A stretch of DNA of 64,000 bases from Bacilli bacterium. Lineage in GTDB: Bacteria; Bacillota_I; Bacilli_A; RF39; UBA660. The position numbers and the translations under genes were made by a program. Under the pieces are notes generated by a model. That model was not told where the DNA came from. It did no database searches and saw only the letters and a program-made list of their open reading frames with translations. The stretch is taken from contig CAAGHJ010000002.1 in assembly GCA_900769635.1 (NCBI GenBank), positions 1 through 64,000 on the forward strand, in the 5' to 3' direction. The stretch's first letter is position 1. The number at the start of each line of letters is the position of its first letter. This document shows positions 61,824 to 64,000 of the stretch, piece by piece.

Positions 61824-63779
61824 TTATAGTTCTCCTTTATAGAAATAAATTCTCATAGCATTATCAGAATATTTTGGTTTAGATACATCTATATCTAAAA
61901 ATCTACCAATATAGTATATTATAAACTGTGATGCTATAAATAAATCAAACGCAGCAAGTAATCCATCATATTTACTTTCTATCAAAATACAATCATTGCC
62001 TAAATAGTTTAATAACTCTTTTTCATATTTACTTGTAGATTTTTGTTTAAAATATATAGAAATATTATTATCTAAATTTTCATAATTAACAAATCTTCCG
62101 TGCGAAAAATTCTTTTTTTCGTGAACAATAGCATTAAATATCCCTGCTTCAATAATTTTACTTTCTAAGTCAAAACAAGCAGTATTTGTATAATCACCTT
62201 TAAATATATTTATAATATTCTTTATCTTTAATCTTTCTATTAAAGAATTATTAATCAATTTTTCAATATGATCACTCCAATACAAAATAGAACCCTTTAT
62301 AAAATCGTTAACATCTATATCACTATTTGACTTTTCCAAATAATATTTTAAAAATATAGCCGCAGGAGCTACAGCACCTTCAAAAGATAAAAATCCTCTT
62401 TCTTTTCCTTTATTTGATGTTGTTCTATAACTAAGTATATTTTCTTTCAAGATATTAGTTTTAGATAAAACTTTCTTTACCTCTCCCTTAGTAATAATAT
62501 AAACCTTTTTCATATCAAACCCTTTAATACAGTTAACAATATCACTTGTTGAACCAGAATACGAAAACAAAATAACTTTATCAATATTAACATTATTTCT
62601 ATACAAAACATCTCTAGGATATAATGCATAAGTATTACAACCATATAATAAATTTATAACTCTTGATGAAAAGTATGCACTAGCATAAGAGCCACCTGTA
62701 CCAACGAATAAAATATTTTGTTTGCTAGTGAAACTTATATTATTTAATGTTTTAATTACTGATGAATTTATTGCATTAATTACTCTTTTTTCTAAATTAT
62801 TGATATTAATATTACATCTTTTAATTTGTTTTCTTTCCGTAAATATAAAATTATCACAAGTACAAGAATCATCACTCTTTTTTATTTTAAATAGCGAATT
62901 AATATGACCTCTAGCACCCATTTTAGAAACTACTTTAAAAGTAAGCTTATTAGAATTTTCATACCACTTTGGAAATTTATTAACATCATAATTAAAGTTG
63001 TTTTTTAAACAATCCTTTATAATACTTGAAATAAAAGCATCTCCCGCACCTGTTGCATCGACAGTTTCTCCCTTAGTTAATAATTCAAAATTATATATAT
63101 AATTACTTGTTATAAATGTTGCTCCATTTTCACCTCTTGTAATTGTCATTAAATTAGGTTGTATAATATTATATAAATCTTTATCATCTTTTAGAGCAAA
63201 TCTATTTAATAAATATTTTGTAACTCTTTCGTTAAAATTAATTATTTCAAATTTATTGGCTATTTTCTTTATAATTTCTTCATTAGTTATTTTTTCAAAT
63301 TCAAAATATTGTCCTAAATCTATTATTTTTTTATTTTTAGTATTATCAATAATTATTTGATTTTTATCATTCAAATTATCAAAAACTAAAATATCATCTT
63401 CATAAATATTAGATAAAACATAATCCGTATCTATTAAACTCTTTTCATACCACTTTTTATTATTACAAAAAGGACATCTCTTTTTTGAAGTAAAAGATAA
63501 TTTACCATCATTATCATAGTATGAAATATGAAAACATCTTGTCCTACTATTTTCTATTATTTTAATATTACTAGTATCTACATTAACTTTTTTTAAAGAA
63601 TTAATAGCTATTTCTCCTTGTAAATCATCCCCACAACATCCAAATACAGAAGTACTTACTTTCATTTTTGCTAAATTGGCAATTATATTATGAGATGTCA
63701 TACCGCCATTAATACCTAATAATTTATTATTTTTATAATAATAATCTGTTACCAAATCTCCTATACTTACTACTCTCAT
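61824..63779 (-). CDS. PfkB sugar kinase fused to SIS-domain isomerase
   Basis: The 651-residue protein has two enzymes in one. Residues 1-~290 are a PfkB/ribokinase-type kinase (RVVSIGDLVTDYYY, GINGGMTSHNIIANLAKM, DATGAGDAFISSIIKD near 240 with catalytic Asp), with an odd RCPFCNNKKWYE cysteine insertion near 100. Residues ~320-651 are an SIS domain (NILFVGTGGSYASAYFSSRVINL, VILFSYSGSTSDIV near 405, then ALYPRD) of the glucosamine/fructosamine-6-P type. It could phosphorylate a sugar and isomerise or deglycate it. The preceding alpha/beta hydrolase gene ends immediately before its ATG. Confidence 0.85.
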   Translation of the reverse strand: MRVVSIGDLVTDYYYKNNKLLGINGGMTSHNIIANLAKMKVSTSVFGCCGDDLQGEIAINSLKKVNVDTSNIKIIENSRTRCFHISYYDNDGKLSFTSKKRCPFCNNKKWYEKSLIDTDYVLSNIYEDDILVFDNLNDKNQIIIDNTKNKKIIDLGQYFEFEKITNEEIIKKIANKFEIINFNERVTKYLLNRFALKDDKDLYNIIQPNLMTITRGENGATFITSNYIYNFELLTKGETVDATGAGDAFISSIIKDCLKNNFNYDVNKFPKWYENSNKLTFKVVSKMGARGHINSLFKIKKSDDSCTCDNFIFTERKQIKRCNININNLEKRVINAINSSVIKTLNNISFTSKQNILFVGTGGSYASAYFSSRVINLLYGCNTYALYPRDVLYRNNVNIDKVILFSYSGSTSDIVNCIKGFDMKKVYIITKGEVKKVLSKTNILKENILSYRTTSNKGKERGFLSFEGAVAPAAIFLKYYLEKSNSDIDVNDFIKGSILYWSDHIEKLINNSLIERLKIKNIINIFKGDYTNTACFDLESKIIEAGIFNAIVHEKKNFSHGRFVNYENLDNNISIYFKQKSTSKYEKELLNYLGNDCILIESKYDGLLAAFDLFIASQFIIYYIGRFLDIDVSKPKYSDNAMRIYFYKGEL

Positions 63780-64000
63780 TTAAATATTCCTTTCTAACCA
63801 TTCATATAAATATTTATCCTTAAAAGCATGTGATGTTAAGAAATGATTATCGTTTTCTATAATTTTTAGTTCTATATTTTTAGCTTCAATACTTTTAAGC
63901 TTATTATAAGCTTCAATGCTCTTACTAACATCAATAACATCATCTTTATCACCATGATATATTAATATAGCTTTATCTTTTATTTTTGATAAAGTATTTT
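63780..64000 (-). CDS. Partial alpha/beta hydrolase (C-terminal end)
   Basis: The last 73 codons read ...AILIYHGDKDDVIDVSKSIEAYNKLKS...KIIENDNHFL..., with the catalytic Asp and final His patterns of alpha/beta hydrolases. The start is beyond the window. TAA is directly followed by ATG of the PfkB-SIS gene, so they are co-transcribed. Confidence 0.8.
   Translation of the reverse strand, partial: NTLSKIKDKAILIYHGDKDDVIDVSKSIEAYNKLKSIEAKNIELKIIENDNHFLTSHAFKDKYLYEWLERNI

Noticed and set aside
1..64000. CRISPR arrays, tRNA genes, rRNA genes
   Set aside because: No regularly spaced repeats and no tRNA T-loop/acceptor patterns or rRNA blocks were noticed on either strand; a covariance search was not possible.

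Overview
The window comes from a very AT-rich, endospore-forming Bacillota chromosome. It uses the standard code: TGA serves as a stop and Trp is TGG. Evidence for a spore former is the set of sporulation genes: a dacB-like carboxypeptidase with spmA and spmB, gpr-spoIIP, spoIVB, spoIIM, and a spoVID-ysxE-like pair. Regulation is Gram-positive in style, with T-box leaders before alaS and pheST and an L20-type leader before infC. I cannot place it more finely than an AT-rich Bacilli or Clostridia lineage, probably uncultured.

Layout. 0-4.5 kb holds an accessory cassette: an amidoligase, a divergent sigma-like protein, a ClpX-like AAA+ ATPase and a small unknown protein. 4.55-20.6 kb is a dacB-like D,D-carboxypeptidase gene split in two by a 15.0-kb integrative element (4884-19893). 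20.6-21.7 kb has spmA and spmB. 21.8-32 kb has a Fic protein, a transketolase-like protein that has lost its cofactor motif, the alaS T-box operon, a CPBP protease, mutL-miaA and a transglutaminase-like protein. 32.7-39.4 kb has rpsT, gpr, spoIIP, a ZIP transporter, spoIVB and spoIIM. 39.5-48 kb has mnmA, regulators, a phosphohexomutase, xerD, rarA and tcdA. 48.0-48.4 kb holds an unidentified structured RNA. 48.5-57.8 kb is a minus-strand translation block: infC-rpmI-rplT, two J-domain-type proteins, frr and pheS-pheT. 58-64 kb has spore-coat genes, an S66 peptidase, a PfkB-SIS fusion and a partial alpha/beta hydrolase.

The element. A large serine recombinase lies at its right end. The host gene is cut inside the codon after the active-site SGN motif, and the only bases shared by the two junctions are GA. 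Joining 4883 to 19894 restores one 360-codon reading frame reading SGN-DAALMI. The two element ends form a near-perfect inverted repeat, 18 of 23 positions, placed symmetrically about the GA, as expected of a serine-integrase attP. The integrase frame runs through its own attachment site: integrated, it ends five residues into host DNA; in the excised circle it would gain a 34-residue tail followed by a terminator. Because the target gene sits in a dacB-spmA-spmB sporulation operon, the arrangement resembles known sporulation-gene intervening elements (skin in sigK, SPbeta in spsM). Regulated excision here is inference.

Element cargo: an eight-gene nonulosonate-type sugar operon (HAD phosphatase, ParB-like protein, NeuB-like synthase, NeuA-like cytidylyltransferase, unknown protein, radical SAM, Nudix, GT-B-like transferase), a HelD-type helicase, two double-HTH regulators (one frameshifted), a decayed SNF2-type helicase remnant and several small unknown genes. 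Cargo genes use A/T-ending codons much more than the C-ending-rich host genes beside them.
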